DNA of 64,000 nt from Aeribacillus composti (GTDB taxonomy: Bacteria > Bacillota > Bacilli > Bacillales > Aeribacillaceae): the NCBI RefSeq assembly GCF_007827555.1, contig NZ_VISS01000011.1, positions 39,927-103,926 on the forward strand. The letters are read 5' to 3'. The translations under genes were made by a program, and so were the position numbers. Position 1 is the first letter of the stretch. Each line of letters begins with the position of its first letter. Shown piece by piece: positions 9,078-20,295 of this stretch. The notes under the pieces were generated by a model. The model saw nothing but the letters and a program-made list of their open reading frames with translations. It had not been told where the DNA came from and made no database searches.

Positions 9078-11402
9078 ATGGCGAAAAAAGAGAATAGAAT
9101 CGTCCCCCTCCTACCGCTTCGAGGTTTGTTAGTTTATCCATCGATGGTGCTACATTTAGATGTAGGACGCGATAAATCTGTACAGGCGCTTGAGAAGGCG
9201 ATGATGGATGATCATATGATATTTTTAACAACACAAAAGGAAGTTTCAATAGATGATCCAAAAGAGGATGATTTATACCATATTGGAACGCTGACGAAAA
9301 TTAAGCAAATGCTCAAACTGCCGAACGGCACCATTCGCGTGCTTGTCGAGGGACAAAAAAGAGGCGAAATCAAAAGTTTTGAAAGCAAGGAACCATATAT
9401 TTCTGTACAAGTTGATACTTATGAAGAACCGCTTCAAAAAGATGTTGAAGAAGAAGCTTTGATGCGAACTGCGCTTGAATATTTTGAGCAATACATAAAA
9501 ATGTCTAAAAAAATTTCAAGTGAGACGTTTGCAACCGTTTTGGATATAGATGAACCGGGAAGATTGGCCGATATTATTGCTTCCCACTTGCCGATCAAGC
9601 TGAAAGATAAGCAAGAAATATTAGAAACATTTGATGTGAAAGAAAGATTAAATAAAATTATTCAAATGCTCCATAATGAGAAGGAAGTCCTGCAGCTTGA
9701 AAAGAAAATAGGCCAGCGGGTCCGTCAATCAATGGAACGGACGCAAAAAGAATATTATTTGCGCGAACAAATGAAGGCCATTCAAAAAGAGCTCGGAGAA
9801 AAGGAAGGGAAAACGGGCGAAATAGAAGATTTGACTGAAAAAATCGAAAAATCGGGAATGCCGGAACATGTTTATAAAACGGCTATGAAAGAGCTCAGCC
9901 GATATGAAAAAATCCCTTCAACATCCGCTGAAAGTGCGGTGATCCGCAATTACTTAGACTGGCTTATTTCTTTGCCGTGGAACAAGGCAACAGAGGACAG
10001 ACTGGATATAAAGCTGGCGGAAGTGATCTTAAATGAAGAGCATTACGGACTAGATAAAGTAAAGGAACGGGTGCTTGAATATTTAGCAGTGCAAAAATTA
10101 ACAAATTCGCTTAAGGGCCCTATTTTATGTTTAGTGGGACCGCCTGGCGTTGGGAAAACATCTCTTGCCCGTTCTGTTGCAAAATCATTAAATAGAAAGT
10201 TCGTTCGAATTTCTCTTGGCGGCGTTCGGGATGAATCGGAAATAAGAGGCCATAGAAGAACATATGTCGGTGCGATGCCGGGTCGGATCATTCAAGGGAT
10301 GAAAAAAGCGGGAACCATTAATCCGGTATTTTTGCTGGATGAAATTGATAAAATGTCCAGCGATTTTCGCGGTGATCCTTCAGCTGCTCTTCTTGAAGTG
10401 CTGGATCCGGAGCAAAACCATAATTTCAGCGATCATTATATTGAAGAGCCATATGATTTATCAAAAGTCATGTTTATTGCGACAGCCAATAATTTAGCAA
10501 CTATTCCAGGTCCGCTGCGCGACAGAATGGAAATTATCACAATTGCCGGTTATACCGAATTAGAAAAAGTTCATATCGCCAAAGATCATCTTCTTCCAAA
10601 ACAATTAAAAGAGCATGGACTGAAAAAAGGTCACTTGCAAATAAGAGAAGAAGCAATTTTAAATATAATTCGTTATTATACGCGCGAAGCAGGGGTAAGA
10701 GGGTTAGAACGCCAAATCGCAGCAATATGCCGAAAAGCAGCGAAAACGATTGTAACAGGTGAAAGAAAAAGAATTGTTGTAACCGCTAAAACTCTTGAAG
10801 ACTTTTTGGGCAAAAAATTGTTTCGATACGGTCAGGCAGAATTGCAGGATCAAATCGGTGTGGCAACCGGTCTCGCATATACGACGGTCGGCGGCGATAC
10901 GCTGTCCATTGAAGTGTCCATCTCTCCGGGTAAAGGCAAGCTGATTTTAACCGGAAAGCTCGGAGATGTCATGAAGGAATCGGCTCAAGCCGCTTTCAGC
11001 TATATTCGATCTAGAACAAAAGAACTAAAGATAGATCCAGATTTCCACGAACAATATGATATCCATATTCATGTGCCTGAAGGAGCTGTTCCAAAAGATG
11101 GACCGTCTGCAGGCATTACGATGGCAACGGCGCTTATTTCAGCATTAACTGGAAGACCGGTTCGAAAAGAAGTCGGAATGACAGGTGAAATTACTTTAAG
11201 AGGTCGCGTTCTGCCGATAGGCGGTTTAAAAGAAAAAACATTAAGCGCCCATCGTGCCGGTTTAAAGAAAATTATTTTGCCGAAGGAAAATGAAAAGGAT
11301 TTAGATGATATACCAGAAAGCGTGAGAAAAGAATTGACTTTTGTTCTTGTCTCACATATGGATGAAGTATTAAAACATGCATTGGCAGGAGAAAAAGAAT
11401 GA
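9078..11402 (+). CDS. lonA: ATP-dependent protease Lon (LonA)
   Basis: Soluble hexameric protease that degrades misfolded and regulatory proteins. The 774 residues match the usual Bacillus LonA length. The N-terminal substrate-recognition domain starts [16 protein letters not shown] and is followed by coiled coil at about 190-260. The AAA+ domain has Walker A GPPGVGKT at 354-361, and the protease domain has the Ser-Lys dyad S677 (DGPSAG) and K720. The ATG is preceded by TGGAGGTG. A -10 box TATAAT lies at 9042-9047, but the -35 is weak. It overlaps ysxC by four bases, indicating translational coupling. Confidence 0.98.
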   Translation: MAKKENRIVPLLPLRGLLVYPSMVLHLDVGRDKSVQALEKAMMDDHMIFLTTQKEVSIDDPKEDDLYHIGTLTKIKQMLKLPNGTIRVLVEGQKRGEIKSFESKEPYISVQVDTYEEPLQKDVEEEALMRTALEYFEQYIKMSKKISSETFATVLDIDEPGRLADIIASHLPIKLKDKQEILETFDVKERLNKIIQMLHNEKEVLQLEKKIGQRVRQSMERTQKEYYLREQMKAIQKELGEKEGKTGEIEDLTEKIEKSGMPEHVYKTAMKELSRYEKIPSTSAESAVIRNYLDWLISLPWNKATEDRLDIKLAEVILNEEHYGLDKVKERVLEYLAVQKLTNSLKGPILCLVGPPGVGKTSLARSVAKSLNRKFVRISLGGVRDESEIRGHRRTYVGAMPGRIIQGMKKAGTINPVFLLDEIDKMSSDFRGDPSAALLEVLDPEQNHNFSDHYIEEPYDLSKVMFIATANNLATIPGPLRDRMEIITIAGYTELEKVHIAKDHLLPKQLKEHGLKKGHLQIREEAILNIIRYYTREAGVRGLERQIAAICRKAAKTIVTGERKRIVVTAKTLEDFLGKKLFRYGQAELQDQIGVATGLAYTTVGGDTLSIEVSISPGKGKLILTGKLGDVMKESAQAAFSYIRSRTKELKIDPDFHEQYDIHIHVPEGAVPKDGPSAGITMATALISALTGRPVRKEVGMTGEITLRGRVLPIGGLKEKTLSAHRAGLKKIILPKENEKDLDDIPESVRKELTFVLVSHMDEVLKHALAGEKE

Positions 11403-11983
11403 AGGTAACAAAAGCAGAAATTGTCATAAGTGCGGTTAAATCTGATCAATATCCATCAACCGATTTTCCAGAAATCGCTCTGGCAGGAAGGTCTAACGTC
11501 GGGAAATCTTCGTTTATTAATAAAATGATCAATAGAAAAAATTTGGCGAGAACCTCTTCAAAGCCTGGGAAAACGCAAACGTTAAACTTTTATTTAATTA
11601 ACGATCAATTTTATTTCGTTGATGTTCCCGGATATGGATTTGCCAAAGTGTCGAAAAGGGAGCGGGAAAAATGGGGGAAAATGATCGAAGCGTATTTGCT
11701 CAAAAGAGAACAGCTTAAAGCATGTATTCTTATCATAGACATCCGCCATGCACCTACATCTGATGATGTCATGATGTACGAATTTTTAAAATATCATGGA
11801 ATTCCTGCTGTAATTGTCGCCACAAAGGCGGATAAAATTCCTAAAGGAAAATGGCAAAAACACTTAAAAGTAGTGAAAGAAACGCTAAAAATGGAAAAAA
11901 ATGATCCGCTTATTCTTTTTTCAGCAGAAACTGGTTACGGAAAAGAGGATGCATGGTCAGCCATTTATCCATTCCTATCATAA
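11399..11983 (+). CDS. ysxC: Ribosome biogenesis GTPase YsxC/EngB
   Basis: Essential TRAFAC-class GTPase for assembly of the large ribosomal subunit. The 194 residues contain G1 GRSNVGKSS, the switch region [10 protein letters not shown]3 DVPGYG, G4 TKAD and the G5 region SAETG. It starts on the ATGA overlapping the lonA stop, the arrangement known from B. subtilis lonA-ysxC. It is followed by a bidirectional terminator. Confidence 0.96.
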   Translation: MKVTKAEIVISAVKSDQYPSTDFPEIALAGRSNVGKSSFINKMINRKNLARTSSKPGKTQTLNFYLINDQFYFVDVPGYGFAKVSKREREKWGKMIEAYLLKREQLKACILIIDIRHAPTSDDVMMYEFLKYHGIPAVIVATKADKIPKGKWQKHLKVVKETLKMEKNDPLILFSAETGYGKEDAWSAIYPFLS

Positions 11984-12011
11984 AATGAAATTGCTTTAGG
12001 CTGGATACAGA

Positions 12012-12052
12012 AGGAAAAGCTCGAGAAGCTTAACCGCTTCGAGCTGTTTCCT
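12012..12052 (+). terminator. Bidirectional terminator between convergent genes
   Basis: GGAAA-AGCTCGA-GAAGC / GCTTC-GAGCT-GTTTCC forms a long stem; TTTTATTTTTTT follows on the plus strand. It sits exactly between the ends of ysxC (plus) and the membrane protein gene (minus). Confidence 0.85.
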
Positions 12053-12053
12053 T

Positions 12054-12527
12054 TTATTTTTTTCTGAAAAACAATAAATACAAACCTGCAATAACAAAAA
12101 GAATCGGCCAAAAGGCTTGCCAATTGGAAACGCTCTTTTGAATAAAAGATGTCAAAGCGGAAGGAAAATAGTAAAGGAAACTTCCGATCAAAAGAAGGAT
12201 AAATCCTTGTGCAAACCCGCTTTTTGCTTGAGCAGACCGAATAATGAAAGCAAGGGCAATGATCCAGATCATTGCGGTTAAATCATCAGGCCAGAACGGG
12301 AATGATTTTCCCCATAAAAAATGGATGCCAAGGCCAAGCAGCAGAACGGCAGGAACGATTGCTTGGTCATCCTTTTCCGCTTTTGCCTGAACCATAAAGG
12401 CGATGCCAAACATGATGAAAAAGAAAGGCAAAGTGTTCATGTTCATATTGAAAAAGAGATCGAAATTTTTCAACAAGAAATAAAGCCCGATCTCCAGCAT
12501 AATCATAGCAACAAACGTCCAACGCAC
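12054..12527 (-). CDS. Multi-pass membrane protein, LiaI/LiaF-like TM region
   Basis: A 157-residue protein of about five or six hydrophobic segments (starting MRWTFVAMIMLEIGLYFLL) ending in a basic LFFRKK tail. The layout of short paired membrane helices with FW/PILFVIAGLYLL motifs resembles the LiaI-LiaF-like transmembrane region (DUF5668-type) rather than a transporter. It is convergent with ysxC and divergent from hemA. B. subtilis carries a small membrane gene (ysxD) in this neighbourhood, but I am not certain of orthology. The start is preceded on its strand by AGGTGATCGTTAAG. Function unknown. Confidence 0.6.
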   Translation of the reverse strand: MRWTFVAMIMLEIGLYFLLKNFDLFFNMNMNTLPFFFIMFGIAFMVQAKAEKDDQAIVPAVLLLGLGIHFLWGKSFPFWPDDLTAMIWIIALAFIIRSAQAKSGFAQGFILLLIGSFLYYFPSALTSFIQKSVSNWQAFWPILFVIAGLYLLFFRKK

Positions 12528-12723
12528 TTAACGATCACCTCTGTTTTGATGACTTGATTCCGGCCCTCTTTTTTGATAATATTTTTAATGTAATAATTAA
12601 TATAATTTATATCTGTTTCTTACTTAATTCATCATATCATACAGTTTCATATACTGTTCACATTTTTTTGTCGATATTTTGTTATAATAAAGTCAGTATG
12701 TATTTGCTTTTGGGGGGTCGGAG

Positions 12724-14061
12724 ATGCATATTTTAGCTGTTGGGTTAAATTATAAAACAGCCCCTGTTGAAATTCGCGAAAGGTTGAGTTTTAGCAGCAA
12801 TGATTTAGCTTCTGCAATGAAACGGTTGAAGAATGAAAAAAGCATTTTGGAAAACGTGATCGTTTCCACCTGCAACCGGACAGAAATCTATGCAGTTGTT
12901 GATCAGCTTCATACAGGGCGTTATTATATAAAAGCATTTTTAGCTGAATGGTTCAATATGGACATTGAGGAGTTCGATTCGTATCTAAAATACTTTGAAA
13001 ATGAACAGGCTGTCCAGCACTTGTTTCGGGTGGCATGCGGCCTGGATTCTATGATTTTAGGCGAAACGCAAATTTTAGGACAAGTCCGTTCAAGCTTTTT
13101 ATTAGCTCAAGAACATAACACGATCGGAACGATTTTTAATCAACTGTTTAAACAGGCAGTTACATTGGCTAAAGAAGCACATTCGGAAACGGAAATCGGT
13201 TCAAATGCTGTTTCCGTCAGCTATGCTGCCGTAGAATTGGCAAAAAAAATTTTCGGCGACCTATCGAGCAAGCATGTGCTTATTTTAGGCGCAGGAAAAA
13301 TGGGAGAGCTTGCCGTACAAAATTTACATGGCAGCGGAGTCAAACAAATTACAGTTATGAACCGTACATTTGAAAAAGCGAATGAATTGGCGAAGCGTTT
13401 TTCCGGACAAGCAAAAATGATGTCTGAGCTTCAGTGTGCGCTTATTGAGGCAGATATTTTAATTAGTTCAACAGGTGCAAAGAGTTTTGTGATTTCGAAA
13501 GACATGATGTTAGATGTTGAAAAGTTAAGAAAAGGCCGCCCGTTTCTGATGGTGGATATTGCGGTTCCACGCGATTTAGATCCTGCATTGAGTGAAATAG
13601 ACAGCATTTTTTTATATGATATCGATGATTTGGAAGGAATTGTCGAAGCGAATTTGCAGGAAAGAAAAGAAGCGGCTGAACAAATTGAAATCATGATCGA
13701 GCGAGAGGTCTTGGAGTTTTCGAAATGGCTGAATACATTAGGGGTTGTTCCGGTTATTGCTGCATTGAGGGAAAAAGCTCTTCTTATCCAATCGGAAACA
13801 ATGAAAAGTATTGAACGGAAGCTGCCGAATTTGACAGAACGCGAAAGAAAAATATTAAATAAACATACGAAAAGCATTGTCAATCAAATGTTGAGAGATC
13901 CGATTTTAAAAGTGAAAGAGCTGGCTGCTCTTCCAAATGGCGAACAATCTTTGGAATTGTTTAAAGAGATTTTTAATTTAGATTTAGATGAGGAATTAAT
14001 AGAACAAACTCCTTCCGTTCAATTAAAAACGCATTCAAAAAATGTTTCACTTGAAATGTAA
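12724..14061 (+). CDS. hemA: Glutamyl-tRNA reductase
   Basis: First enzyme of C5 tetrapyrrole synthesis, reducing glutamyl-tRNA(Glu) to glutamate-1-semialdehyde with NADPH. The 445 residues carry the catalytic C50 in [11 protein letters not shown], the N-terminal signature [17 protein letters not shown] and the NADPH fold [12 protein letters not shown]. It starts the hemAXCDBL operon. A TATAAT box lies about 40 bases upstream in a very AT-rich region. HemA of Bacillus is normally controlled post-translationally together with HemX and, in B. subtilis, by PerR. I see only a weak PerR-like AT palindrome near 12598-12612, so that regulation is not shown. Confidence 0.97.
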   Translation: MHILAVGLNYKTAPVEIRERLSFSSNDLASAMKRLKNEKSILENVIVSTCNRTEIYAVVDQLHTGRYYIKAFLAEWFNMDIEEFDSYLKYFENEQAVQHLFRVACGLDSMILGETQILGQVRSSFLLAQEHNTIGTIFNQLFKQAVTLAKEAHSETEIGSNAVSVSYAAVELAKKIFGDLSSKHVLILGAGKMGELAVQNLHGSGVKQITVMNRTFEKANELAKRFSGQAKMMSELQCALIEADILISSTGAKSFVISKDMMLDVEKLRKGRPFLMVDIAVPRDLDPALSEIDSIFLYDIDDLEGIVEANLQERKEAAEQIEIMIEREVLEFSKWLNTLGVVPVIAALREKALLIQSETMKSIERKLPNLTERERKILNKHTKSIVNQMLRDPILKVKELAALPNGEQSLELFKEIFNLDLDEELIEQTPSVQLKTHSKNVSLEM

Positions 14062-14081
14062 GTGAAAGGAAAAACTAATAT

Positions 14082-14903
14082 ATGTTTGATTGGAATATCA
14101 TTAGATTAAACGAATTGATGATTGTTTTATATGCATTGAGCGTTTTCTTATATTTTATAGATTTTTTGCATCATAACCGGAAGGCAAACAAAATAGCCTT
14201 CTGGTTACTTTCTATTGTCTGGGTTTTACAATCCTTTTTTTTATTTTCGCAAATGGCGCAAACGGGCAGATTTCCGGTTTTAAACGTAGCGGAAGGCCTT
14301 TATTTTTATGCATGGGTATTGGTCACTCTTTCCCTTGTGATCAACCGGCTGCTTCGAGTCGATTTTATTGTCTTCTTTACGAATGTCATTGGTTTTATCA
14401 TTATGGCCATCCGGACGTTTGCTCCTTCAGAGGCAGTATCGACTGAAGTATCCAGCAGGTTAATTTCAGAACTGTTATTGATCCATATCACGATGGCGAT
14501 ACTATCATACGGAGCGTTTTCGCTTTCATTTGTTTTTTCCATTCTTTATTTGATACAGCACAACTTATTAAAAAAGAAAAAATGGGGGAAAAGGCTTCAT
14601 CGCATTCAAGATTTGGCAAAACTGGATTATATGACATATGTTTTAAATATGATCGGTGTACCTATATTGCTGCTAGCTCTCATTTTAGGAATGATATGGG
14701 CTTATTTAAAGGTACCAAATTTGAACTGGTATGATGCAAAAGTGATCGGCTCATTTTCTGTTTTAGGCATATACAGTTTTTATTTGTATGCCAGAGTAGT
14801 AAAAGAGTGGCAATGGAAAAGAATTGCCTTTTTAAACGTTGCCTCATTTTTAGTGCTGTTAGTTAATTTCTTTTTATTTGGAAGCTTATCGAATTTCCAT
14901 TAA
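14082..14903 (+). CDS. hemX: HemX, membrane protein controlling HemA level
   Basis: A 273-residue protein with eight predicted hydrophobic segments, of the cytochrome c assembly (CcsA/HemX) membrane family. Typical features are the [23 protein letters not shown] stretch near the C-terminus and His residues next to membrane helices (LHHNRK, IQHN). In B. subtilis HemX lowers the amount of HemA. It sits 20 bases after hemA and its stop TAA overlaps the upstream part of the hemC leader. Identification rests on fold plus operon position. Confidence 0.9.
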   Translation: MFDWNIIRLNELMIVLYALSVFLYFIDFLHHNRKANKIAFWLLSIVWVLQSFFLFSQMAQTGRFPVLNVAEGLYFYAWVLVTLSLVINRLLRVDFIVFFTNVIGFIIMAIRTFAPSEAVSTEVSSRLISELLLIHITMAILSYGAFSLSFVFSILYLIQHNLLKKKKWGKRLHRIQDLAKLDYMTYVLNMIGVPILLLALILGMIWAYLKVPNLNWYDAKVIGSFSVLGIYSFYLYARVVKEWQWKRIAFLNVASFLVLLVNFFLFGSLSNFH

Positions 14904-14926
14904 TGCATGTGCTCAGGAGGATGTTT

Positions 14927-15868
14927 ATGCGAAAAATTATTGTCGGGTCAAGGCGAAGTCGGTTAGCAATCGCCCAAACAAATTGGGTGATCAAGAGATT
15001 AAAAGAGCTTGGAGCCCCATTTGAATTCGAAATAAAAGAAATTGTCACAAAAGGTGATAAAATAGTTGATGTCACTCTTTCAAAAGTAGGCGGGAAAGGC
15101 CTTTTTGTAAAAGAAATTGAGCAGGCTATGCTAAACGGTGATATTGATATGGCCGTGCACAGCATGAAGGATGTGCCGTCTGTCTTGCCGAATGGCTTGA
15201 CGATCGGCTGCATTCCTAAACGAGAAGATTACCGCGATGTTTTGATTTCGAAGGATTGCCAAACTTTAAGAGATTTGAAAGCTGGCGCTGTTGTTGGAAC
15301 GAGCAGCTTAAGAAGGAGCGCCCAAATTTTAGCCGTCCGCCCCGATGTAACCGTCCGTTGGATTCGCGGAAATATTGATACGCGTCTAAAGAAGCTGCGG
15401 GAAGGCAACGATTATGATGCAATCATTTTAGCAGCAGCAGGTCTTAAACGAATGGGCTGGAAAGACGAATTGGAAAAAGCGTACTTTTTACCGCCTGATA
15501 TGTGCGTTCCGGCAGTCGGTCAGGGAGCTTTGGCGATAGAATGCCGAGAAGATGATCATGAACTGCTTGCAGCTTTAAGAAAACTAAATGACGAACGGAC
15601 GGAGAAAGCCGTTTTGACAGAGCGGGCTTTTTTGCATGATATGGAAGGAAGCTGTCAAGTGCCTATTGCTGGTTTAGCTCAAGTTGATGAAAATGAAGAA
15701 ATTGTGTTAACAGCACTTGTTGCATCTCCGAATGGAAAAACGGTATATAAAGAGACGAAAACTGGAAAAGATCCGAATTTACTTGGAAAGGATATGGCAG
15801 CACTTCTATCGTCTCAAGGCGCCAAAGAGCTGGTCGAACAAGTGAGAAAGGAGCTAAACCATGAATGA
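14927..15868 (+). CDS. hemC: Hydroxymethylbilane synthase (porphobilinogen deaminase)
   Basis: Joins four porphobilinogen units to hydroxymethylbilane on a covalently bound dipyrromethane cofactor. Start chosen at 14927 ([14 protein letters not shown]) because AGGAGG ends six bases before it; ATGs at 14903 and 14921 are too far or too near. The 313 residues contain [36 protein letters not shown] and the cofactor cysteine C243 in [10 protein letters not shown]. Its stop overlaps the hemD start (ATGA). Confidence 0.96.
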   Translation: MRKIIVGSRRSRLAIAQTNWVIKRLKELGAPFEFEIKEIVTKGDKIVDVTLSKVGGKGLFVKEIEQAMLNGDIDMAVHSMKDVPSVLPNGLTIGCIPKREDYRDVLISKDCQTLRDLKAGAVVGTSSLRRSAQILAVRPDVTVRWIRGNIDTRLKKLREGNDYDAIILAAAGLKRMGWKDELEKAYFLPPDMCVPAVGQGALAIECREDDHELLAALRKLNDERTEKAVLTERAFLHDMEGSCQVPIAGLAQVDENEEIVLTALVASPNGKTVYKETKTGKDPNLLGKDMAALLSSQGAKELVEQVRKELNHE

Positions 15869-16662
15869 GTGCTGAAAAACCATTGAATGGTTTTAATGTG
15901 TTAGTGACGAGAGCGAACAGCCAGGCTGCCGAATTCTCAAAGAAAATTCAAGCGGCGGGAGGCTGTCCTATAGAAGTTCCGTTAATTGCAACAAGGAAAA
16001 CAGAAACGGATTTCAATGCCCTCCCCGTTTTAAAACAGTTAACATCTAAAGACTGGATTGTTTTTACTAGTGCAAACGGCGTTCAATATTTTTCCGAACA
16101 TGTAAAAGACTTGTCATTGGAATTAGAAGATCTGAAAAACGTCAACGTTGCTTGTGTCGGTGTAAAGACAAAAAAAGCTGCGGAGAAAATAGGATGGAAG
16201 GTTTCTTTATGTCCTGAAGAGTTTCGTGCCGAAAGCTTAGCGGAAGAATTAATCGATCATGTTCGGCAAGACAGCAAAATAGTAATTGCCCGCGGGAATT
16301 TGGCACGCACTTATTTACGTGAAGTATTAACAGAAAAAAAGATTTTTTTCTTTGATTTTGTTGTTTATGAAACAATACAATTGTTGGAAAATGAAAAAGA
16401 AGTGTTGCATTTGCTTGAAAATAAAACGATTGATTTTATTACGCTGACGAGTTCTTCCACAGCTTCTGCATTTATGCAAATTGTCAAAAGAAACGGGTTG
16501 GAAAACAGGATTCAGGATATTGTGTTTGTTTGCATCGGACCGATAACAAGAGATAAATTGCTGTCTTATAAAATAAAGTGTACTTGCATTATGCCGGAAA
16601 AATATACAATTGATGGAATGCTGGAAAAAATGTGTGCATACGCAGAAAAAAGGGAGGAATAG
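15865..16662 (+). CDS. hemD: Uroporphyrinogen-III synthase
   Basis: Cyclises hydroxymethylbilane with inversion of ring D to uroporphyrinogen III. The 265-residue protein has the weakly conserved two-lobed family pattern: [15 protein letters not shown] at the N-terminus, [13 protein letters not shown] and [12 protein letters not shown] in the second lobe, and [11 protein letters not shown] near the end. It is translationally coupled to hemC by a four-base overlap and followed three bases later by hemB. Confidence 0.92.
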   Translation: MSAEKPLNGFNVLVTRANSQAAEFSKKIQAAGGCPIEVPLIATRKTETDFNALPVLKQLTSKDWIVFTSANGVQYFSEHVKDLSLELEDLKNVNVACVGVKTKKAAEKIGWKVSLCPEEFRAESLAEELIDHVRQDSKIVIARGNLARTYLREVLTEKKIFFFDFVVYETIQLLENEKEVLHLLENKTIDFITLTSSSTASAFMQIVKRNGLENRIQDIVFVCIGPITRDKLLSYKIKCTCIMPEKYTIDGMLEKMCAYAEKREE

Positions 16663-16665
16663 ATC

Positions 16666-17649
16666 ATGCTGAATTTTGCACGGCACAGACGATTGCGGCA
16701 TACAGCTAATCTGCGGGCTATGGTCAGGGAAACCCGCCTTCATAAAGAAGATTTAATATATCCGATTTTTGTTGTCGAAGGAGAAAATCAAAAAAATCCA
16801 GTGCAATCGATGCCGGGAGTTTTTCAAGTTTCATTGGACCTGTTAAATGAAGAAATTGAAGAAGTTGTCAAGCTGGGAATTAAATCAGTTATTTTATTCG
16901 GCATTCCTCATGAAAAGGATGAAGTCGGTTCAGGAGCATACCATGATCACGGCATCGTGCAGCGGGCTATCGCTCAAATTAAACAGCAGCATTCTGATCT
17001 TGTCGTTATCGCAGATACTTGTCTATGCGAATATACTGATCACGGTCATTGCGGAGTTGTGGAAAACGGGCAAATTGTAAATGATGCTTCGTTAAAATTA
17101 TTAGCCAAAACAGCTGTCAGTCAGGCAAAAGCCGGGGCGGATATAATTGCTCCATCCAATATGATGGACGGATTTGTCGCAGCCATTCGGGAAGCGCTTG
17201 ATGAAGAAGGATTTGTTCATATTCCAATTATGTCATATGCGGTCAAATATGCCAGTGCTTTTTACGGACCGTTCCGGGAAGCAGCTGAAAGCACGCCGAA
17301 ATTCGGTGATCGGAAGACGTACCAGATGGATCCGGCTAACAGACTGGAGGCATTAAGGGAAGCAGAAGCAGATGTTGAACAAGGATGCGATTTTTTAATT
17401 GTGAAACCGGCGCTTTCTTATTTAGACATTGTCCGTGATGTTAAAAATCATTTTAACCTTCCTGTCGTTGCTTATAATGTAAGCGGCGAGTACTCAATGA
17501 TTAAAGCGGCAGCTGAAAATGGATGGATTGATGAAAAAGGCACTGTCCTTGAAATGCTTACAAGCATGAAAAGAGCCGGCGCGGATTTAATGATTACGTA
17601 CCATGCAAAAGATGTTGCCCGTTGGTTAGATGAACAGTCTGATTATTGA
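16666..17649 (+). CDS. hemB: Delta-aminolevulinic acid dehydratase (porphobilinogen synthase)
   Basis: Condenses two 5-aminolevulinate molecules to porphobilinogen. The 327 residues include the zinc-type cluster [15 protein letters not shown], the first Schiff-base lysine region [18 protein letters not shown] and the second VKPALSYLD. The start is preceded by GGGAGGAATAGATC. Its 3' end overlaps the leader of hemL, so the two are tightly packed in the operon. Confidence 0.97.
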   Translation: MLNFARHRRLRHTANLRAMVRETRLHKEDLIYPIFVVEGENQKNPVQSMPGVFQVSLDLLNEEIEEVVKLGIKSVILFGIPHEKDEVGSGAYHDHGIVQRAIAQIKQQHSDLVVIADTCLCEYTDHGHCGVVENGQIVNDASLKLLAKTAVSQAKAGADIIAPSNMMDGFVAAIREALDEEGFVHIPIMSYAVKYASAFYGPFREAAESTPKFGDRKTYQMDPANRLEALREAEADVEQGCDFLIVKPALSYLDIVRDVKNHFNLPVVAYNVSGEYSMIKAAAENGWIDEKGTVLEMLTSMKRAGADLMITYHAKDVARWLDEQSDY

Positions 17650-17665
17650 AAAGGGGGCTCATTTC

Positions 17666-18949
17666 ATGAAATATGAACGTTCGATAAAAGCATTTGAAAA
17701 AGCGAAGACGTTGATGCCCGGCGGGGTCAACAGCCCTGTGCGCGCGTTTAAATCTGTTCAAATGAATCCGATCTTTATTGAGCGCGGAAAAGGTTCTAAA
17801 GTGTATGACATTGATGGCAACGAATATATTGATTATGTTCTTTCATGGGGACCGTTAATTTTAGGACATGCCAATGACAGAGTTGTTGAAGCATTAAAGA
17901 AAATAGCGGAGCAAGGAACGAGCTTTGGGGCGCCGACCTTGATTGAAAATAAGCTGGCGGAGCTTGTTGTGGAGAGGGTTCCTTCCGTTGAAATTGTGCG
18001 GATGGTGAACTCTGGTACGGAAGCGACAATGAGCGCATTGCGCCTTGCCCGCGGATATACGGGAAGAAATAAAATTTTAAAATTTGAAGGATGTTATCAT
18101 GGCCATGGAGATTCGCTGCTCATTAAGGCTGGATCAGGAGTTGCCACATTAGGGCTTCCGGATAGTCCAGGGGTGCCGGAAGGAATTGCCCAGCATACGA
18201 TTACTGTTCCATATAATGATTTAGAGAGCGTCCGCTTTGCTTTTGAAAAATTTGGCGAAGACATAGCTGCCGTGATCGTCGAGCCAGTAGCCGGAAATAT
18301 GGGTGTTGTACCGCCTAAAGAAGGCTTTTTAGAAGGCTTGCGCGAGATCACCAAACAATACGAATCGCTTCTGATTTTTGACGAAGTGATGACCGGTTTT
18401 CGCGTTGACTATCATTGCGCCCAAGGATACTTTGGAGTGACTCCGGATTTGACATGTTTAGGAAAAGTCATTGGAGGAGGACTTCCAGTCGGAGCCTATG
18501 GCGGACGGGCGGACATCATGGAAAAAATCGCTCCTGTCGGTCCTATTTATCAAGCGGGGACACTTTCAGGAAATCCGCTTGCGATGACAGCCGGATATGA
18601 AACACTCATTCAGCTTACACCAGACACATATAAAGAATTTAAAAGAAAAGCGGATAAATTAGAGGAAGGATTGCGCAAAGCTGCTCAGAAATATGAAATC
18701 CCTCATACAATTAATAGAGCGGGATCAATGATCGGATTTTTCTTTACAAATGAAGATGTTGTCAATTACGAAAAAGCAAAAACATCAAACCTTGATTTTT
18801 TTGCAAAGTATTATCGTGTTATGGCGGATGAAGGCATTTACTTGCCTCCTTCCCAATTTGAAGGAATGTTTCTGTCAACAGAGCATTCGGATGAAGATAT
18901 TGAAAAAACAATAGAAGCATGTGAAAAAGCTTTTTCGGTTTTGAGATAA
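17666..18949 (+). CDS. hemL: Glutamate-1-semialdehyde 2,1-aminomutase
   Basis: PLP enzyme that converts glutamate-1-semialdehyde to 5-aminolevulinate. Start at 17666 ([20 protein letters not shown]) with AAGGGGG 9 bases upstream; the open frame extends 12 codons further but those overlap hemB and lack homology. The 427 residues show [10 protein letters not shown], the PLP-proximal DEVMTGFR and the Schiff-base lysine K267 in [10 protein letters not shown]. It is the last gene of hemAXCDBL and is followed by a strong terminator. Confidence 0.97.
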   Translation: MKYERSIKAFEKAKTLMPGGVNSPVRAFKSVQMNPIFIERGKGSKVYDIDGNEYIDYVLSWGPLILGHANDRVVEALKKIAEQGTSFGAPTLIENKLAELVVERVPSVEIVRMVNSGTEATMSALRLARGYTGRNKILKFEGCYHGHGDSLLIKAGSGVATLGLPDSPGVPEGIAQHTITVPYNDLESVRFAFEKFGEDIAAVIVEPVAGNMGVVPPKEGFLEGLREITKQYESLLIFDEVMTGFRVDYHCAQGYFGVTPDLTCLGKVIGGGLPVGAYGGRADIMEKIAPVGPIYQAGTLSGNPLAMTAGYETLIQLTPDTYKEFKRKADKLEEGLRKAAQKYEIPHTINRAGSMIGFFFTNEDVVNYEKAKTSNLDFFAKYYRVMADEGIYLPPSQFEGMFLSTEHSDEDIEKTIEACEKAFSVLR

Positions 18950-18955
18950 CGAGCT

Positions 18956-19000
18956 AAAAGGACTAGCTTCTGATTGAAGCTGGTCCTTTTATTTTTGTTT
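18956..19000 (+). terminator. hem operon terminator
   Basis: AAAAGGAC-TAGCTTC / GAAGCTG-GTCCTTTT long stem with a short loop, then ATTTTTGTTT. Confidence 0.88.
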
Positions 19001-19005
19001 CCCGT

Positions 19006-19033
19006 GCATATTTTGCCATCCTCCTTCATACAT
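19006..19033 (+). promoter_or_regulatory. Putative sigma-E promoter for spoVID
   Basis: GCATATT (19006-19012), 14-base spacer, CATACAT (19027-19033): a close match to the mother-cell sigma-E consensus KMATATT / CATACANT. spoVID is a known sigma-E gene. Confidence 0.75.
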
Positions 19034-19082
19034 CTTTAATGGCACGATAAATTAGATTGATTGGAGAAAGGAGGAAGTCCGC

Positions 19083-20222
19083 ATGTCCATTGAAGAAACG
19101 TCCGTTTTACGATTTTCGGTAGAGGAATCGGTCTTGTTTCGCCATCATTTTCAACCTTCTGAACTATTGTCCATTTCACTGGAACCTGACATCTCAATTG
19201 AAGAACATGATGGATATGTAACGATAAAAGGTGCTCTAGAGCTTTCAGGAGAATACAAATTCGATGGAGAGGAGCAACAGAATGATAAACTTCTTCAAAC
19301 CTCCTCCATCGCCCGTTATATACAAAATGTAGAAGCGAGAAATGACGGTGTAATGGAATTTAGACACGAGCTTCCGGTCGATATTACAATACCGAAAAAA
19401 AGAATTGCCAATTTAGAAGAGGTGTTTGTGGCGATTGAATCATTTGATTATGATTTTCCGGAAGCAAATGGTTTAAAGCTTATAGCTGATCTATCCATTT
19501 ACGGAATTCGAGAAGAGCAGGCGGAAGAAACTGCTGCAAATGAAGTGGACGAGATCATAGATGCTGAAGCGGAAATCTCATCCGTTCGACAGTCTGATGA
19601 AAGGGAAGAAGATGAAACCGAATCAACGCTCAAAGAAAATCGTTTCAATGATGAACCAATCAACAAAGCGGAAAATATTGAAAAAGACAATGAACAGAAA
19701 AGTCTTAATGAATATTTTGAATTCGATACAGCCGAACGCGATCAAAATGAGCAAATCGAACATGATCGTGATGCTGTTCAAAAGGATGACAATGAAGAGA
19801 CGGCAGACATTGTTTTTATGATGCCATTAAAGAGAGAAGAAGAAACGGAAACGGATTACGAAACATTCACTGTTGAAGCGAAGAAAAATCAAGTCAGTTT
19901 GGAAGAGAAAGGCCGCATAGAAGAAGAAAAGCCAGTGATCAATAAAATTTCCAATTATGTCGAAAAAGACGATGAAGAAAAAGAATCTGTAAGGAAAAAT
20001 GATAACACCTTATATTTAACAAAATTGTTTACGAAAAATGAAGAAGAATTTTCTAAATTAAGAATGTACATTGTCCAGCAGGGAGACTCGCTCGAAAATA
20101 TTTGCGAACGCTACAACATTACGCTCCAGCAGCTCAATCGAGTAAATCAATTTCACCATGATAAAGAGATTAGTGAAGGAGACATTTTATATATCCCGGT
20201 TCTTGAAACACAACAAACGTAA
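19083..20222 (+). CDS. spoVID: Spore coat encasement protein SpoVID, short form
   Basis: Morphogenetic protein that drives encasement of the forespore by coat proteins and recruits SafA. The N-terminal domain (about 1-140: LRFSVEESVLFRHHFQPSELL ... SFDYDFPEANGLKLIADLSIYGI) matches SpoVID. The C-terminal LysM domain starts near residue 328 (MYIVQQGDSLENICERYNITLQQL). The linker between them is acidic and low in complexity. The 379-residue length is well below the about 575 residues of B. subtilis SpoVID; the missing part is in the linker. GAAAGGAGGAAG precedes the ATG. Confidence 0.9.
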   Translation: MSIEETSVLRFSVEESVLFRHHFQPSELLSISLEPDISIEEHDGYVTIKGALELSGEYKFDGEEQQNDKLLQTSSIARYIQNVEARNDGVMEFRHELPVDITIPKKRIANLEEVFVAIESFDYDFPEANGLKLIADLSIYGIREEQAEETAANEVDEIIDAEAEISSVRQSDEREEDETESTLKENRFNDEPINKAENIEKDNEQKSLNEYFEFDTAERDQNEQIEHDRDAVQKDDNEETADIVFMMPLKREEETETDYETFTVEAKKNQVSLEEKGRIEEEKPVINKISNYVEKDDEEKESVRKNDNTLYLTKLFTKNEEEFSKLRMYIVQQGDSLENICERYNITLQQLNRVNQFHHDKEISEGDILYIPVLETQQT

Positions 20223-20234
20223 TTTTTGCAAGCG

Positions 20235-20268
20235 GCTTGAGAGGGATCCAACCACCTCAAGCTTTTCT
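20235..20268 (+). terminator. Weak terminator or attenuator between spoVID and ysxE
   Basis: GCTTGAG and CTCAAGC (7-bp stem, 14-base loop) followed by TTTTCTTTATTTTC. The stem is short, so read-through into ysxE is likely. Confidence 0.5.
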
Positions 20269-20295
20269 TTATTTTCTTTAAAGGCGTGTGGGAAG

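Noticed and set aside
12598..12612. PerR-like AT palindrome before hemA
   Set aside because: About ten of fourteen positions match in a region that is almost all A and T, so chance is likely.
12554..12736. 60-codon frame upstream of hemA
   Set aside because: Covers the AT-rich promoter region of hemA, has no ribosome binding site and no protein-like composition.
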